A DNA stretch of 64,000 bases from Sphingobacteriales bacterium (lineage in GTDB: Bacteria; Bacteroidota; Bacteroidia; Chitinophagales; Chitinophagaceae), in contig JACRJO010000029.1 in the NCBI GenBank assembly GCA_016219985.1, positions 124,001 to 188,000 on the forward strand, given 5' to 3'. The position numbers and the translations under genes were made by a program. Of the stretch, positions 8,396 to 15,842 are shown in pieces. The notes beneath the pieces are model-generated. The model was not told where the DNA came from, did no database searches, and saw only the letters and a program-made list of their open reading frames with translations. Positions within the stretch are counted from its first letter, which is position 1; every line of letters begins with the position of its first letter.

Positions 8396-8869
8396 ATGCG
8401 CTGGAGAAAATTTAATGGTGACCCTATTGAACAACCCATTATTGATGCGGTTGAAACGGCCATCAAAAGGGAAACAGGAAATGGCCACCGGCTGAAAGTC
8501 TGCATCGGTACCGATTCACAGGTAAAAGGAAAGGAAACAGAATTTGCCACCGTTATTGTCTTCCTCCGCGAAGGCCAGGGCGGGTTCATGTTCATCCACA
8601 ATGAAAAGACCCGGCAAGCTTTTACCATCAAGGAACGGATGCTGACAGAAGTAGCCCGGAGTATTGAAATTGCCTATGAGCTCTGCCACCTGTTTACCCG
8701 CTATGATGTGGACATGGAAGTGCATGCAGACATTAACACCAACCCGCACTTTAAGAGCAATGACGCCCTGAAAGAAGCCATGGGATATATCCTGGGTATG
8801 GGGTTTGCATTCAAAGCCAAACCGGAAGCTTTTGCAAGCAGCAGTTGCGCCAATAAAGTAGTCAACTGA
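8396..8869 (+). CDS. ykuK: YkuK family RNase H-like protein (DUF458)
   Basis: 157 residues matching the YkuK/DUF458 family, which has an RNase H-like fold and no firmly established substrate; in Bacillus it is linked to sporulation and stress. Visible marks: LKVCIGTDSQVKGKETEFAT (first strand with the acidic residue), a KERMLTEVARSIEIAYEL helix, and VDMEVHADINTNPHFKSN, which holds the further acidic positions. The start is fixed by the ATG six bases after the terminator hairpin. It is cytoplasmic and stands alone; a convergent small gene lies downstream. Confidence 0.85.
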   Translation: MRWRKFNGDPIEQPIIDAVETAIKRETGNGHRLKVCIGTDSQVKGKETEFATVIVFLREGQGGFMFIHNEKTRQAFTIKERMLTEVARSIEIAYELCHLFTRYDVDMEVHADINTNPHFKSNDALKEAMGYILGMGFAFKAKPEAFASSSCANKVVN

Positions 8870-8892
8870 CCCGGTTATCCCCCTTTCGCTGC

Positions 8893-8908
8893 AGCGGGGC
8901 TCCCCGCT
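8893..8908. terminator. GC-rich hairpin between convergent genes
   Basis: Perfect 7-bp arms AGCGGGG / CCCCGCT with a two-base loop, between the ends of ykuK (+) and the small minus-strand gene. There is no clear T tract on either side, so function as a terminator is uncertain. Confidence 0.3.
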
Positions 8909-8998
8909 GGTGACCCTTTTACCCCCGGTTTTTCCCGGTTCCTGCTGATAAAATAAATGCTGAATGCGGCTCAGGCGAAACGAAGGCCTGCTGCCTCG

Positions 8999-9196
8999 TT
9001 ATTGAAGATGGCCGGTAAAATGCCCGGCGATTTGAATAGTTGTCCTGCCCGTAACAGAAACTGCCTGCCCCTCCTGCTTAGAACCGGAATACACCGTTTC
9101 CATTGCCCGGCTCTGTTCCTGGGCCACAGTAAATGTAAGCAGCACCAGTACAAAAAGGATGACGACCACGTTTCGTTCGGATAAGATCAGTTTCAT
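8999..9196 (-). CDS. Small secreted or membrane-anchored protein, unknown
   Basis: A 65-residue protein with a hydrophobic N-terminus (ERNVVVILFVLVLLTFTVAQ), which is either a signal peptide cleaved after about AQ or a single membrane anchor, followed by a short polar beta-like tail. No family recognised. It is transcribed in the same direction as engB, 53 bp after its stop codon. The plus strand also has an open frame here (8957-9184), but it looks like an arbitrary Arg/Cys/His-rich shadow, whereas this one has a credible export signal. Confidence 0.45.
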   Translation of the reverse strand: MKLILSERNVVVILFVLVLLTFTVAQEQSRAMETVYSGSKQEGQAVSVTGRTTIQIAGHFTGHLQ

Positions 9197-9249
9197 AAAA
9201 AGAAGGTATGAGCCGCAAAATACTATATTATTTCGATTCCGCTACCTGG

Positions 9250-9867
9250 TCAGAGACGGGTAAAAGTCTGGTTCAGTTGCCCGATATAAGCGAGGATCTC
9301 CTTCCGGCCGGCCCTTGTGGTGGCGGAAGTTAAATAATGAGGCGGGGGTACTTCCCATTGACCGGAGAGGGCATCGAGGAATTCCTTGCAATGACGGAGG
9401 GTGGCGCCTGGTTTATTCTTATCGGTCTTGGTAAACACAAGGACAAAAGGGATCTCCCACTCCCCCAGCTGGTTGATAAATTCAAGATCAATCGGCTGTG
9501 GTTCGTGCCGGCTGTCGATCAGTACAAAAAGGCAAACCAGGTTTTCCCGCTTCCGGATATAGGATTCGATCATATTGCCCCAGTTGTTCCGCGCCTTCTG
9601 CGACACTTTTGCATAACCATAACCGGGGAGGTCCACAATATTCCATTTCTTTTTATCCGAGGAAAGCACTTCAAAGTGATTGATCAGTTGGGTCTTGCCG
9701 GGGGTAGCAGAAGTCTTGGCCAGCCGGATCTGCCCGGTCAGCATATTGATCAGGGACGACTTGCCAACATTGCTGCGCCCGATAAACGCATATTCCGGCC
9801 GGTCTGCCGGGGGGCATTGCTTGTAAGTGGCGCTGCTGATCACGTATTTGGCGGAGACGATTTCCAT
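9250..9867 (-). CDS. engB: Ribosome biogenesis GTP-binding protein EngB (YihA/YsxC)
   Basis: An essential-type GTPase needed for assembly of the large ribosomal subunit. 205 residues with all G motifs: G1 GRSNVGKS (residues 30-37), G2 in KTSATPGKTQLIN, G3 DLPGYGYAKV, G4 FTKTDK and G5 TSATTRAG. The length is normal for EngB. The start is supported by a perfect -7 box TACCTTTG (minus strand) five bases upstream of the ATG, leaving practically no 5' leader. It is divergent from ubiE across a low-complexity repeat zone. Confidence 0.96.
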   Translation of the reverse strand: MEIVSAKYVISSATYKQCPPADRPEYAFIGRSNVGKSSLINMLTGQIRLAKTSATPGKTQLINHFEVLSSDKKKWNIVDLPGYGYAKVSQKARNNWGNMIESYIRKRENLVCLFVLIDSRHEPQPIDLEFINQLGEWEIPFVLVFTKTDKNKPGATLRHCKEFLDALSGQWEVPPPHYLTSATTRAGRKEILAYIGQLNQTFTRL

Positions 9868-9872
9868 GCGGG

Positions 9873-9880
9873 CAAAGGTA
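9873..9880 (-). promoter_or_regulatory. -7 box of the engB promoter
   Basis: On the minus strand this reads TACCTTTG, a perfect TAnnTTTG. It ends five bases before the engB ATG (9867), suggesting a leaderless transcript. Confidence 0.6.
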
Positions 9881-9892
9881 ACTATATGGGTT

Positions 9893-10062
9893 GAGGGTTC
9901 GGTGTTCGGGGTTCGGAGTTCAGAGTTCGGAGTTCGGAGTTTAGGGTTTAATGTTGAGGTCGGTAGTATTCACCCCTCAACCTCTCAACCCTCAACCTCT
10001 CAACCCTCAACCTCTCAACCCTCAACCTCAACCCCTCAACCTCAACCCCCAACCCCGAACTT
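9893..10062. repeat. Low-complexity word repeats in inverted arrangement between engB and ubiE
   Basis: The left half repeats GGTTCGG/GAGTTCGG-type words (9893-9950); the right half repeats CCTCTCAACCCTCAA in tandem and ends in CCCCAACCCCGAAC (to 10060). The right end is the reverse complement of GTTCGGGGTTGGG, close to the words in the left half, so the whole is a degenerate inverted repeat. It holds no gene; the frame open through it upstream of ubiE encodes only PQPLN repeats. Confidence 0.8.
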
Positions 10063-10068
10063 TTCTCT

Positions 10069-10076
10069 TAACTTTG
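10069..10076 (+). promoter_or_regulatory. -7 box of the ubiE-porT operon
   Basis: TAACTTTG, a perfect TAnnTTTG, ending six bases before the ubiE ATG (10083) and directly downstream of the repeat zone. No convincing TTTG -33 element is present. Confidence 0.55.
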
Positions 10077-10082
10077 CCCCCC

Positions 10083-10835
10083 ATGTCAACCCCCTTACCG
10101 CACGATAAGATCATCCCTTTTAAAGACTCCGGGAAGACCAAGAAAGAACAGGTTGCCGAAATGTTTGACCGGATTGCCGGACGTTACGACCTGATGAACC
10201 GCTTTCTCTCAGCCCGGATCGATGTCCGCTGGCGGAAAAAAGCGATCAGTATGCTGAAAAAGGACAATCCGCAGCATATTCTTGATGTAGCCACCGGTAC
10301 AGCCGATATGGCCCTGATGGCCTATCACATTCTCAAACCCGGGCAGATCACCGGTATTGACATTTCAGAAGGAATGCTCGAGCTGGGGAGAAAAAAGATT
10401 GAAAAAGAAGGACTTGCCGGCAAAATCCAGTTACAGGCAGGAGATGCTGAAACAATAAAATTTGCTGATAATACGTTTGATGCCGTGATGGTGGCATTTG
10501 GAGTACGGAACTTTGAAAACCTCGAAAAAGGCCTTTCCGAAATAAAAAGGGTATTAAGACCCGGGGGCCGTCTGATCGTGCTGGAATTTTCAAAACCCCG
10601 CCGCAAAGCGGTGAAAAGTTTGTACAACCTGTACATGGGGATCGTAGCCCCGCAGGTAGCCCGCTGGTTCAGGCAAAATAAAGAGGCCTATGAGTACCTC
10701 AATGAATCGGCCAACGCTTTTCCGGATCGCCAATTATTTACTGACATTTTAAAAAAAGTGGGGTACTCTGACGCAGAGTTTCAGCCGCTGACCTTAGGTA
10801 TATGTTGCATCTATTCCGGCAAAAAAGCAAATTAA
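10083..10835 (+). CDS. ubiE: Demethylmenaquinone methyltransferase
   Basis: A SAM-dependent enzyme that methylates demethylmenaquinone to menaquinone, the respiratory quinone expected in Bacteroidota. The 250 residues start at MSTPLPHDK; upstream in-frame codons come from the Pro/Gln repeat and are not likely to be translated. Visible motifs: VAEMFDRIAGRYDLMNRFLS (UbiE/COQ5 N-terminal signature), ILDVATGTADMALMAY (SAM motif I), FDAVMVAFGVRNFEN and LRPGGRLIVLEFSKP. The -7 box TAACTTTG sits six bases upstream. The end overlaps the start of porT by 34 bp, so the two are one operon. Confidence 0.95.
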   Translation: MSTPLPHDKIIPFKDSGKTKKEQVAEMFDRIAGRYDLMNRFLSARIDVRWRKKAISMLKKDNPQHILDVATGTADMALMAYHILKPGQITGIDISEGMLELGRKKIEKEGLAGKIQLQAGDAETIKFADNTFDAVMVAFGVRNFENLEKGLSEIKRVLRPGGRLIVLEFSKPRRKAVKSLYNLYMGIVAPQVARWFRQNKEAYEYLNESANAFPDRQLFTDILKKVGYSDAEFQPLTLGICCIYSGKKAN

Positions 10836-11539
10836 TCGTCTTTCTCTTACCCGTTTTACTATTCCTTTCCAAACCGGCTGCTGCACAAATGGGCAAGGTG
10901 GAACTGAATATGTATGACCATGACAGCAAACCTTATTATTTCGGCATCACCGTTGGTATCAACCTGGCCCGCTTCCAGACCGAACTGCATCCCCGCTTTT
11001 TACAATCCGACAGCGTGTATGTGGGAGAACCCCTTAATTCAGGCGGGCTGACCCTGGGACTTTCCGCCACTGCGCGGATCTCCAACCGTTTCCAGGTCCG
11101 GTTTAACCCGCAGTTGATGTTCATCGAACGGAATATTTTTTATAAACTGAAGTACCCCGACCTCGACGGACGGACAGAAGTTACCAAAAAAGTGGAATCA
11201 GTAATTATGTCCTTCCCCCTCCAGGTAAAATTTCAGAGTGACCGGATCGGTAATTTCAGGGTCTACACCCTGGCCGGTTTCAAAGCCGATATAGATATGG
11301 CCAGCAATGCCCGGGCCAAGAAAGCCGAAGAACTCATCAAAATCGAAAAGCATGATTTCGGTCCCGAGTTCGGGATTGGTTTCAATTTCTTCTTCCCCAG
11401 CTTTATCTTCTCTCCCGAGATCAAGATCAGCAATGGCCTCCGCAATATCCATGCAAGGGACGAGAACCTGCGTTTCTCCAATGTGTTTGATAAAATACAA
11501 TCGAGGATGATTGTGTTTTCGATTCATCTTGAAGGATGA
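10802..11539 (+). CDS. porT: PorT-type outer-membrane protein of the type IX secretion system
   Basis: An outer-membrane beta-barrel protein needed for type IX secretion in Porphyromonas and Flavobacterium relatives. 245 residues with a signal peptide (about 1-28, ending AAAQMGKVEL) and then alternating amphipathic strands (YYFGITVGINLARFQT, LTLGLSATARISNRF, FGPEFGIGFNFFF), ending in an aromatic/hydrophobic strand (MIVFSIHL). The 34-bp overlap with ubiE matches the ubiE-porT order known from other Bacteroidota and supports the call beyond the weak barrel similarity. Confidence 0.85.
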   Translation: MLHLFRQKSKLIVFLLPVLLFLSKPAAAQMGKVELNMYDHDSKPYYFGITVGINLARFQTELHPRFLQSDSVYVGEPLNSGGLTLGLSATARISNRFQVRFNPQLMFIERNIFYKLKYPDLDGRTEVTKKVESVIMSFPLQVKFQSDRIGNFRVYTLAGFKADIDMASNARAKKAEELIKIEKHDFGPEFGIGFNFFFPSFIFSPEIKISNGLRNIHARDENLRFSNVFDKIQSRMIVFSIHLEG

Positions 11540-11628
11540 TGGGGGGAAAGAAACAAGATGCCAAGATCCAAGATGCCAAATAAGAACCAAGATTCAAGAC
11601 GCCAAATAAGCATCAACGTATAATAATC

Positions 11629-11661
11629 AAAAAAGCACCAAAGGATTCTTTGGGGCTTTTT
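11629..11661. terminator. Bidirectional terminator between porT and the Wzi-like gene
   Basis: AAAAAGCACCAAAG (11630-11643), loop GATT, CTTTGGGGCTTTTT (11648-11661). One mismatch in a 14-bp stem, with A and T tracts on the outer sides, so it can end transcripts from both strands. Half of this element recurs at 15660-15673 in cluster C. Confidence 0.75.
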
Positions 11662-11752
11662 ACTATTTTAAGTCGTTCCCACCTTTCGCGACCGTCCGGT
11701 TGGTTCTTTTTTATTGAATATTATTTAGTGCTTGCCCATTGATGCTTTTTTG

Positions 11753-11775
11753 GCCTGCCTGTCCGGTAGGCAGGC
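11753..11775. repeat. Short palindromic module, copy 1 (21-bp core)
   Basis: Arms GCCTGCCT and AGGCAGGC with the central GTCCGGT. Lies in cluster A, flanked by TTTTTTG and ATCTTGGC. Confidence 0.85.
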
Positions 11776-11818
11776 ATCTTGGCATCTTGGTTCTTGGTTC
11801 TTAGTATTCAATCAGGTA

Positions 11819-13501
11819 TCAAAAATCAAAATCCCGTCTCTGCATATTCCAGCGCAGACCAAAACTGATTACAGATGTATTTGCGGATGAAACCGGCGCT
11901 GTTTTCGTTTCCTGTTTCCGCAGCACGGCATTCAGCTCCAGGAAGAAATTTTCCCTCCATTCATAAGAAAGCAGGAAACTGGCCAGGAACACCGATGTTT
12001 TCCAGCCACTGCCATTTTCATATCCATAATCACCCTGGCGATAAGGCGGGGTATTGGGCAGGAAGATATTACTCCCGAAACTGCGGCTGCTGCTGTCGCG
12101 GCCCTGGGTATAAGCCATCAGTTTACCGGTGAGTAACCATTTGGGAGCGGGTTGGTAACGGGCAACCGCGATCCACTCACTGAAATTGGCTCCGAGGGGG
12201 TGGGCCAGCGGCTGGTTGTAGTGGGTGTAATTCGCTACGGAATCGCCGTGAGAATAGGTAAAGGGCCGCACCCGGTTATGTTCCGCCTGCAGGTCCAGGT
12301 TGGGAATGCCAAAGGCATCGATATATTTTACACCGAGCTGGATTCCCCATTTATTGGCCCACCAGCCCCGGTTCTTTTTGATTTCGGATAAAAGAAACTC
12401 ATCCAGCAGCAATTGCCCATATAACTGAACCCGGTGCGGCAGGTTGGCTTTCACATCCAGCCCGGCGACTGAATTATCAAAACTTCCGTTCTGCTGCTCG
12501 ATGGACCGGTAGAATATGATCGGGTTCAGGTAACCAAAATCAAAGCGGTTTGGCCGGCCAAAGATCACGCCTTCAAATAAACCGATATTCAGCCATTTGG
12601 TCACCCCCACATCGAGGTGGTGCATGGCCGCGTATTTCTTCCCGATCAGCCGGTCGCCCACCCGGTCATCCGCGTTGTGCAGTTCCATGAACAGGTTCTG
12701 GTAATTGAATTTCCAGATCCGGGTATTCAGTTTTAAAAAGAGATTGCTGTTACCAAAATCACTCAGGAATAAACTGCGGAATCCATTCCCGATAAAATGG
12801 CGGTCATACCCAAAAGCCACATCAATATACCGGGTCACATTAAATGTGAAATAGCCCCGCGCATCAAAATAGTCATAGCCTGTTCCTTTAAACCCTTTAT
12901 AAAAACCGGCGCCGGGAACCGCTTTACGGGCGCTTACAAAATCCCGGGCATAAAACGGGAGCCGTTCCTGGTTATCGGTGAGGTAAGTGGCAAACCCGAT
13001 TTTATCCGCGATCCGTCCGCGAAGGGTGAGTCCCCTTGTATTCTGGAACAGGGTTTCATCATTGTCCTTTTCCTTTGAAAAAGTTAGCTGTATCACCGGG
13101 TTGATCACGAGGTCGAAATCCTTCACATGTACTTCGTAAAGATTGGCCGGGGAGGTATAAAAGTTTTTAAGGAAGGGTTTTTTTGAATTGAATTTTACCC
13201 GCTCCCCGGCCGGCAGGTATTCCAGGTTATTCTTCAGGATCCCCTGCCCGTTGTACTGGTCCACCGGGGAAATGGATTTTCCCGGACCCTGTAAATAATG
13301 GCTGAATGCCGCTACAGCCTGTTTCCGGCTGAAGGGTTTTGTTTTTGAGTAATTGAAAAAAGAATCGGTCCGGCCTTTTATTTCCAGCCGCTCCAGTAAA
13401 ATACCCGCTTTATCGCCCTGGGGCAGGTAAGTGTTTTGTGAAAATGCGGAAAATGGAAGCAGGATCAGCGCCAGTCTTAACAGGCTTTGTTTAAATTGCA
13501 T
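11819..13501 (-). CDS. Wzi-like outer-membrane beta-barrel protein
   Basis: 560 residues with a signal peptide (about 1-21, ending SAFSQ) and a long run of amphipathic strands rich in aromatic residues, ending in FGLRWNMQRRDFDF. Segments such as FGYDRHFIGNGFRSLFLSDF and a late FDFGYLNPIIFYRS resemble the capsule assembly Wzi family, whose E. coli member binds capsule polysaccharide at the cell surface. No capsule biosynthesis genes are in view, so a capsule role is unproven; a general barrel role is safer. Divergent from pyrC with only 38 bp between start codons, so the two promoters must overlap. Confidence 0.72.
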   Translation of the reverse strand: MQFKQSLLRLALILLPFSAFSQNTYLPQGDKAGILLERLEIKGRTDSFFNYSKTKPFSRKQAVAAFSHYLQGPGKSISPVDQYNGQGILKNNLEYLPAGERVKFNSKKPFLKNFYTSPANLYEVHVKDFDLVINPVIQLTFSKEKDNDETLFQNTRGLTLRGRIADKIGFATYLTDNQERLPFYARDFVSARKAVPGAGFYKGFKGTGYDYFDARGYFTFNVTRYIDVAFGYDRHFIGNGFRSLFLSDFGNSNLFLKLNTRIWKFNYQNLFMELHNADDRVGDRLIGKKYAAMHHLDVGVTKWLNIGLFEGVIFGRPNRFDFGYLNPIIFYRSIEQQNGSFDNSVAGLDVKANLPHRVQLYGQLLLDEFLLSEIKKNRGWWANKWGIQLGVKYIDAFGIPNLDLQAEHNRVRPFTYSHGDSVANYTHYNQPLAHPLGANFSEWIAVARYQPAPKWLLTGKLMAYTQGRDSSSRSFGSNIFLPNTPPYRQGDYGYENGSGWKTSVFLASFLLSYEWRENFFLELNAVLRKQETKTAPVSSANTSVISFGLRWNMQRRDFDF

Positions 13502-13539
13502 GGGTATTGGCTTTGACTAATAATTTCAACAGACAAGAT

Positions 13540-14883
13540 ATGCAAAATTACCTGATTCGGAATATACAGATCGTCAATGAAGGAAGCATCCGCACCGCGG
13601 ATATTCTCCTGGCGAATGGCCGGATTGAACGTATCGCCCCGCAGATCGGAAGTGTAAAAGAAAATTATACAGAGATCAACGGGGAAGGTAAATTTCTTTT
13701 GCCGGGTTGTATCGATGACCAGGTACATTTCCGGGAACCGGGACTGACCCATAAAGCCACGATCGGGTCTGAAGCCAAAGCGGCCGTGGCCGGCGGGGTT
13801 ACCAGTTTTATGGAAATGCCCAACACCATCCCCAATGCGCTGACCCAGGACCTGCTGGAAGAGAAATATCAGATCGCGGCCCGCAGCTCATTAACCAATT
13901 ATTCCTTTTACATGGGCACTTCCAACAACAATACGGAGGAAGTCCTGCGGACCAATGAAAAGAAAAAAGATATCTGTGGCGTCAAGATCTTCATGGGCGC
14001 CAGCACCGGCAATATGCTGGTGGATAATCCCAATACCCTGGACCGGGTCTTCGCCGAAAGCGAATTGCTGATCGCCACGCACTGCGAGGATGAAACGATC
14101 ATCAAAAGAAACCGGGAACGGGTCAGCGGATCCGGTCGCGAACTGGTTCCGGCTGATCACCCCCTGATCCGTGATGAAGAAGCCTGTTACGCGTCTTCCC
14201 TGTACGCCATCCAGATCGCCAAAAAATACGGGACCCGCCTGCACATCCTGCATATCAGTACCGAAAAGGAACTGTCCCTTTTCACCAACCTGTTTCCGCT
14301 GAAGGACAAACGTATTACTTCCGAAGTCTGCGTACACCACCTGCATTTTACCAGTGCCGATTATGCAACCCTGGGTAACCGGATCAAATGCAACCCCGCC
14401 ATCAAGGCGCCGCATAACAAGGAAGCCCTCTGGAAGGCCCTGCTCGATGACCGGCTGGATATCATCGCAACAGATCATGCCCCGCATCTCCTCGAAGAAA
14501 AAGAAATGCCTTATGAAAAAGCGCATGCCGGCCTGCCCCTGGTGCAGCACCCGCTTTTATTAATGCTGCATTATCACCGGCAGGGAAAGATCTCCCTGGA
14601 AAAAATCGTGGAGAAAATGAGTCATGCCGTGGCCGACTGCTTCCAGGTAGCGCAGCGGGGTTATATCCGCGAAGGCTATTATGCCGACCTGGTGATTGCG
14701 GACCTGGAGCAGCCCTATACGGTTACCAGGGAAAACCTCTTATACAAATGCGGCTGGAGCCCGCTGGAAGGATTCCGGTTTCCGGCGACCATTACACATA
14801 CGTTTATAAATGGCCGTTTGGTGTATGGAAACGGGGTATGGGATGAATCTCAATGGGGGGAGAGGTTGAGATTTGACAGATGA
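13540..14883 (+). CDS. pyrC: Dihydroorotase (class I type)
   Basis: Catalyses ring closure of carbamoyl-aspartate to dihydroorotate in pyrimidine synthesis. The ATG at 13540 (MQNYLIRN) gives 447 residues; a TTG 11 codons earlier is less likely. Amidohydrolase marks: IDDQVHFREPG (about 58-68), the candidate carboxylated lysine in GVKIFMGAS (K149), HCEDE (H181), LHILHIST (H238) and ATDHAPH (D312). The first metal motif reads Q-V-H where the family usually has H-x-H, although the rest of the active site is intact. pyrD for the later step lies at 34.7 kb, not linked. Repeat cluster B begins directly after the stop codon. Confidence 0.93.
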   Translation: MQNYLIRNIQIVNEGSIRTADILLANGRIERIAPQIGSVKENYTEINGEGKFLLPGCIDDQVHFREPGLTHKATIGSEAKAAVAGGVTSFMEMPNTIPNALTQDLLEEKYQIAARSSLTNYSFYMGTSNNNTEEVLRTNEKKKDICGVKIFMGASTGNMLVDNPNTLDRVFAESELLIATHCEDETIIKRNRERVSGSGRELVPADHPLIRDEEACYASSLYAIQIAKKYGTRLHILHISTEKELSLFTNLFPLKDKRITSEVCVHHLHFTSADYATLGNRIKCNPAIKAPHNKEALWKALLDDRLDIIATDHAPHLLEEKEMPYEKAHAGLPLVQHPLLLMLHYHRQGKISLEKIVEKMSHAVADCFQVAQRGYIREGYYADLVIADLEQPYTVTRENLLYKCGWSPLEGFRFPATITHTFINGRLVYGNGVWDESQWGERLRFDR

Positions 14884-14972
14884 TAAGAACCAAGAACCGA
14901 AGATACCAAGACGCCGAAATAATGACCAAGATACAAGAAACAAGAAACAAAGAAATTCCAAATGGGAAGAAC

Positions 14973-14993
14973 CCTGCCTACCGGACAGGCAGG
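14973..14993. repeat. Short palindromic module, copy 2 (21 bp)
   Basis: CCTGCCTA then CCGGACAGGCAGG, the reverse-complement orientation of copy 1. In cluster B, 90 bp from copy 3. Confidence 0.85.
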
Positions 14994-15062
14994 CAGAAAT
15001 AATGATCAAGATGCCAAGACACCAAGATGCCAAATAATGACCAAGATACAAGAAACAAGAAC

Positions 15063-15083
15063 CCTGCCTACCGGACAGGCAGG
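15063..15083. repeat. Short palindromic module, copy 3 (21 bp)
   Basis: Identical to copy 2, preceded by AAACAAGAACC as that copy is preceded by GGGAAGAACC, and followed by CCGAAATAATGACCAAG. Confidence 0.85.
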
Positions 15084-15265
15084 CCGAAATAATGACCAAG
15101 ATGCCAAGACAGCAAGATGCCAAAGAAAAACCAAAATACAATTTCAAAAAAGAGAACATTTCGATAGAGAAAAAGACAGGAGTAAATCAGAAAAAAAGCG
15201 GGCTGTTGTGAGGATTTGATCTTTGATAGAAAATTTGCTGCCAGTAGGTTTGACCTAAAAAATAT

Positions 15266-15605
15266 ATGGCAGAGATAAACAGGAAATTTGACCTGGAAGA
15301 CAGAACGAGCCTGTTTGCGGAAAGAGTCAGGGATTTTTGTATGAAGCTCCCGAAAAACCCGGCAAACAATGAATACGTAGCACAATTGCTGCGATCCAGC
15401 AGTTCACCCGGGGCGAATTATATTGAAGCAAATGAAGGTATTGGGGGCAGGGACTTTATTATGAAAATTAAAACCTGTCGCAGGGAAGCAAAGGAATCAG
15501 CTTATTGGCTAAGGCTGATCATTACAGATGGCAGCACTGCGACAGGAGGCAAAGGAACTGGTACTGATCTTTACAGCCATCCTGAAAAAAAGAGGAGACA
15601 AATAA
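15266..15605 (+). pseudogene. Four-helix-bundle protein (23S rRNA intervening-sequence family), frameshifted
   Basis: The first 85 codons give a typical family member: LEDRTSLFAERVRDFCMKLP, then SSSSPGANYIEANEG and KIKTCRREAKESAYWLRLI. After about base 15520 the reading frame loses similarity, while the +1 frame continues with ALRQEAKELVLIFTAILKKR and stops at 15603-15605, which is the expected family ending. One base is therefore lost around 15520-15545. The uncorrected frame would run on into repeat cluster C to about 15730. The family is small, helical and of unclear role; members are scattered in Bacteroidota genomes. Either a decayed gene or a sequencing error. Confidence 0.8.
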
Positions 15606-15693
15606 CCCGGAGCAGATATATTGATTTTTTTTACCAGAAACAAATTGTACCAAAACCCCAAAAAGCCCCAAAGAACGCAGTGAATATTATTTG

Positions 15694-15735
15694 CCTGCCT
15701 GTCCGGCCCGCTTCGCCGCGAGGCGAGTAGGCAGG
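15694..15735. repeat. Palindromic module, long form, copy 4 (42 bp)
   Basis: CCTGCCTGTCCGG and TAGGCAGG as in the short form, with 21 extra bases (core CGCTTCGCCGCGAGGCG, itself palindromic) inserted between them: a palindrome inside a palindrome. Confidence 0.85.
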
Positions 15736-15800
15736 GTGCTTGTCCCTTGATGCTTATTTGGGATCTTGGCATCTTGGTTCTTTTTATTGAGTATTATTTG

Positions 15801-15842
15801 CCTGCCTGTCCGGCCCGCTTCGCCGCGAGGCGAGTAGGCAGG
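15801..15842. repeat. Palindromic module, long form, copy 5 (42 bp)
   Basis: Same 42 bases as copy 4, preceded by the same ATTATTTG and followed by ATGCTTGCCCCTTGATGC. Confidence 0.85.

Larger units (their letters stand above)
11552..11815. repeat. Repeat cluster A (CAAGATGCC words, palindrome, shared terminator)
   Basis: The region between the convergent porT and Wzi-like genes. Its left half reads CAAGATGCCAAGATCC-type words forward. The right half carries TTGAATATTATTT, GCTTGCCCATTGATGC, a palindrome at 11753-11775 and CATCTTGGCATCTTGG, the same words in reverse complement. The same material makes up clusters B (14884-15135) and C (15660-15905). Here the palindrome sits after GATGCTTTTTTGG, not directly after ATTATTT as in cluster C. 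Confidence 0.85.
14884..15135. repeat. Repeat cluster B
   Basis: Runs of AAGAACC, AAGATACC, CAAGATGCCAAGA and AAATAATGACCAAGATAC-type words, with two copies of the 21-bp palindrome exactly 90 bp apart (14973 and 15063), each followed by (G/C)(C)GAAATAATGA. It is in the opposite orientation to cluster C, so the two bracket the broken four-helix-bundle gene like inverted repeats. The remaining gap 15136-15265 is AT-rich, with no gene seen. Confidence 0.85.

Noticed and set aside
8957..9184. A plus-strand frame opposite the small 65-residue gene
   Set aside because: It reads as Arg/Cys/His-rich non-protein-like sequence; the minus strand has an export signal.
9951..10082. A 44-codon Pro/Gln-rich in-frame extension upstream of ubiE
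   Set aside because: It is translated from the CTCAACC repeat and gives only PQPLN copies. The -7 box and the normal UbiE length support the ATG at 10083.
13507..13539. TTG start giving 11 more residues on PyrC
   Set aside because: The ATG at 13540 starts exactly where family similarity begins, and the extension overlaps the promoter shared with the Wzi-like gene.
14973..15083. Two identical palindromes 90 bp apart, CRISPR-like at first sight
   Set aside because: Only two copies, the unit is itself a palindrome, the space between them is the same word repeat, and no cas genes are present.
15606..15730. The continuation of the four-helix-bundle frame into repeat cluster C
   Set aside because: The residues past the frameshift (KKRRQITRS onward) do not fit the family, while the +1 frame does; the extension is read from repeat DNA.
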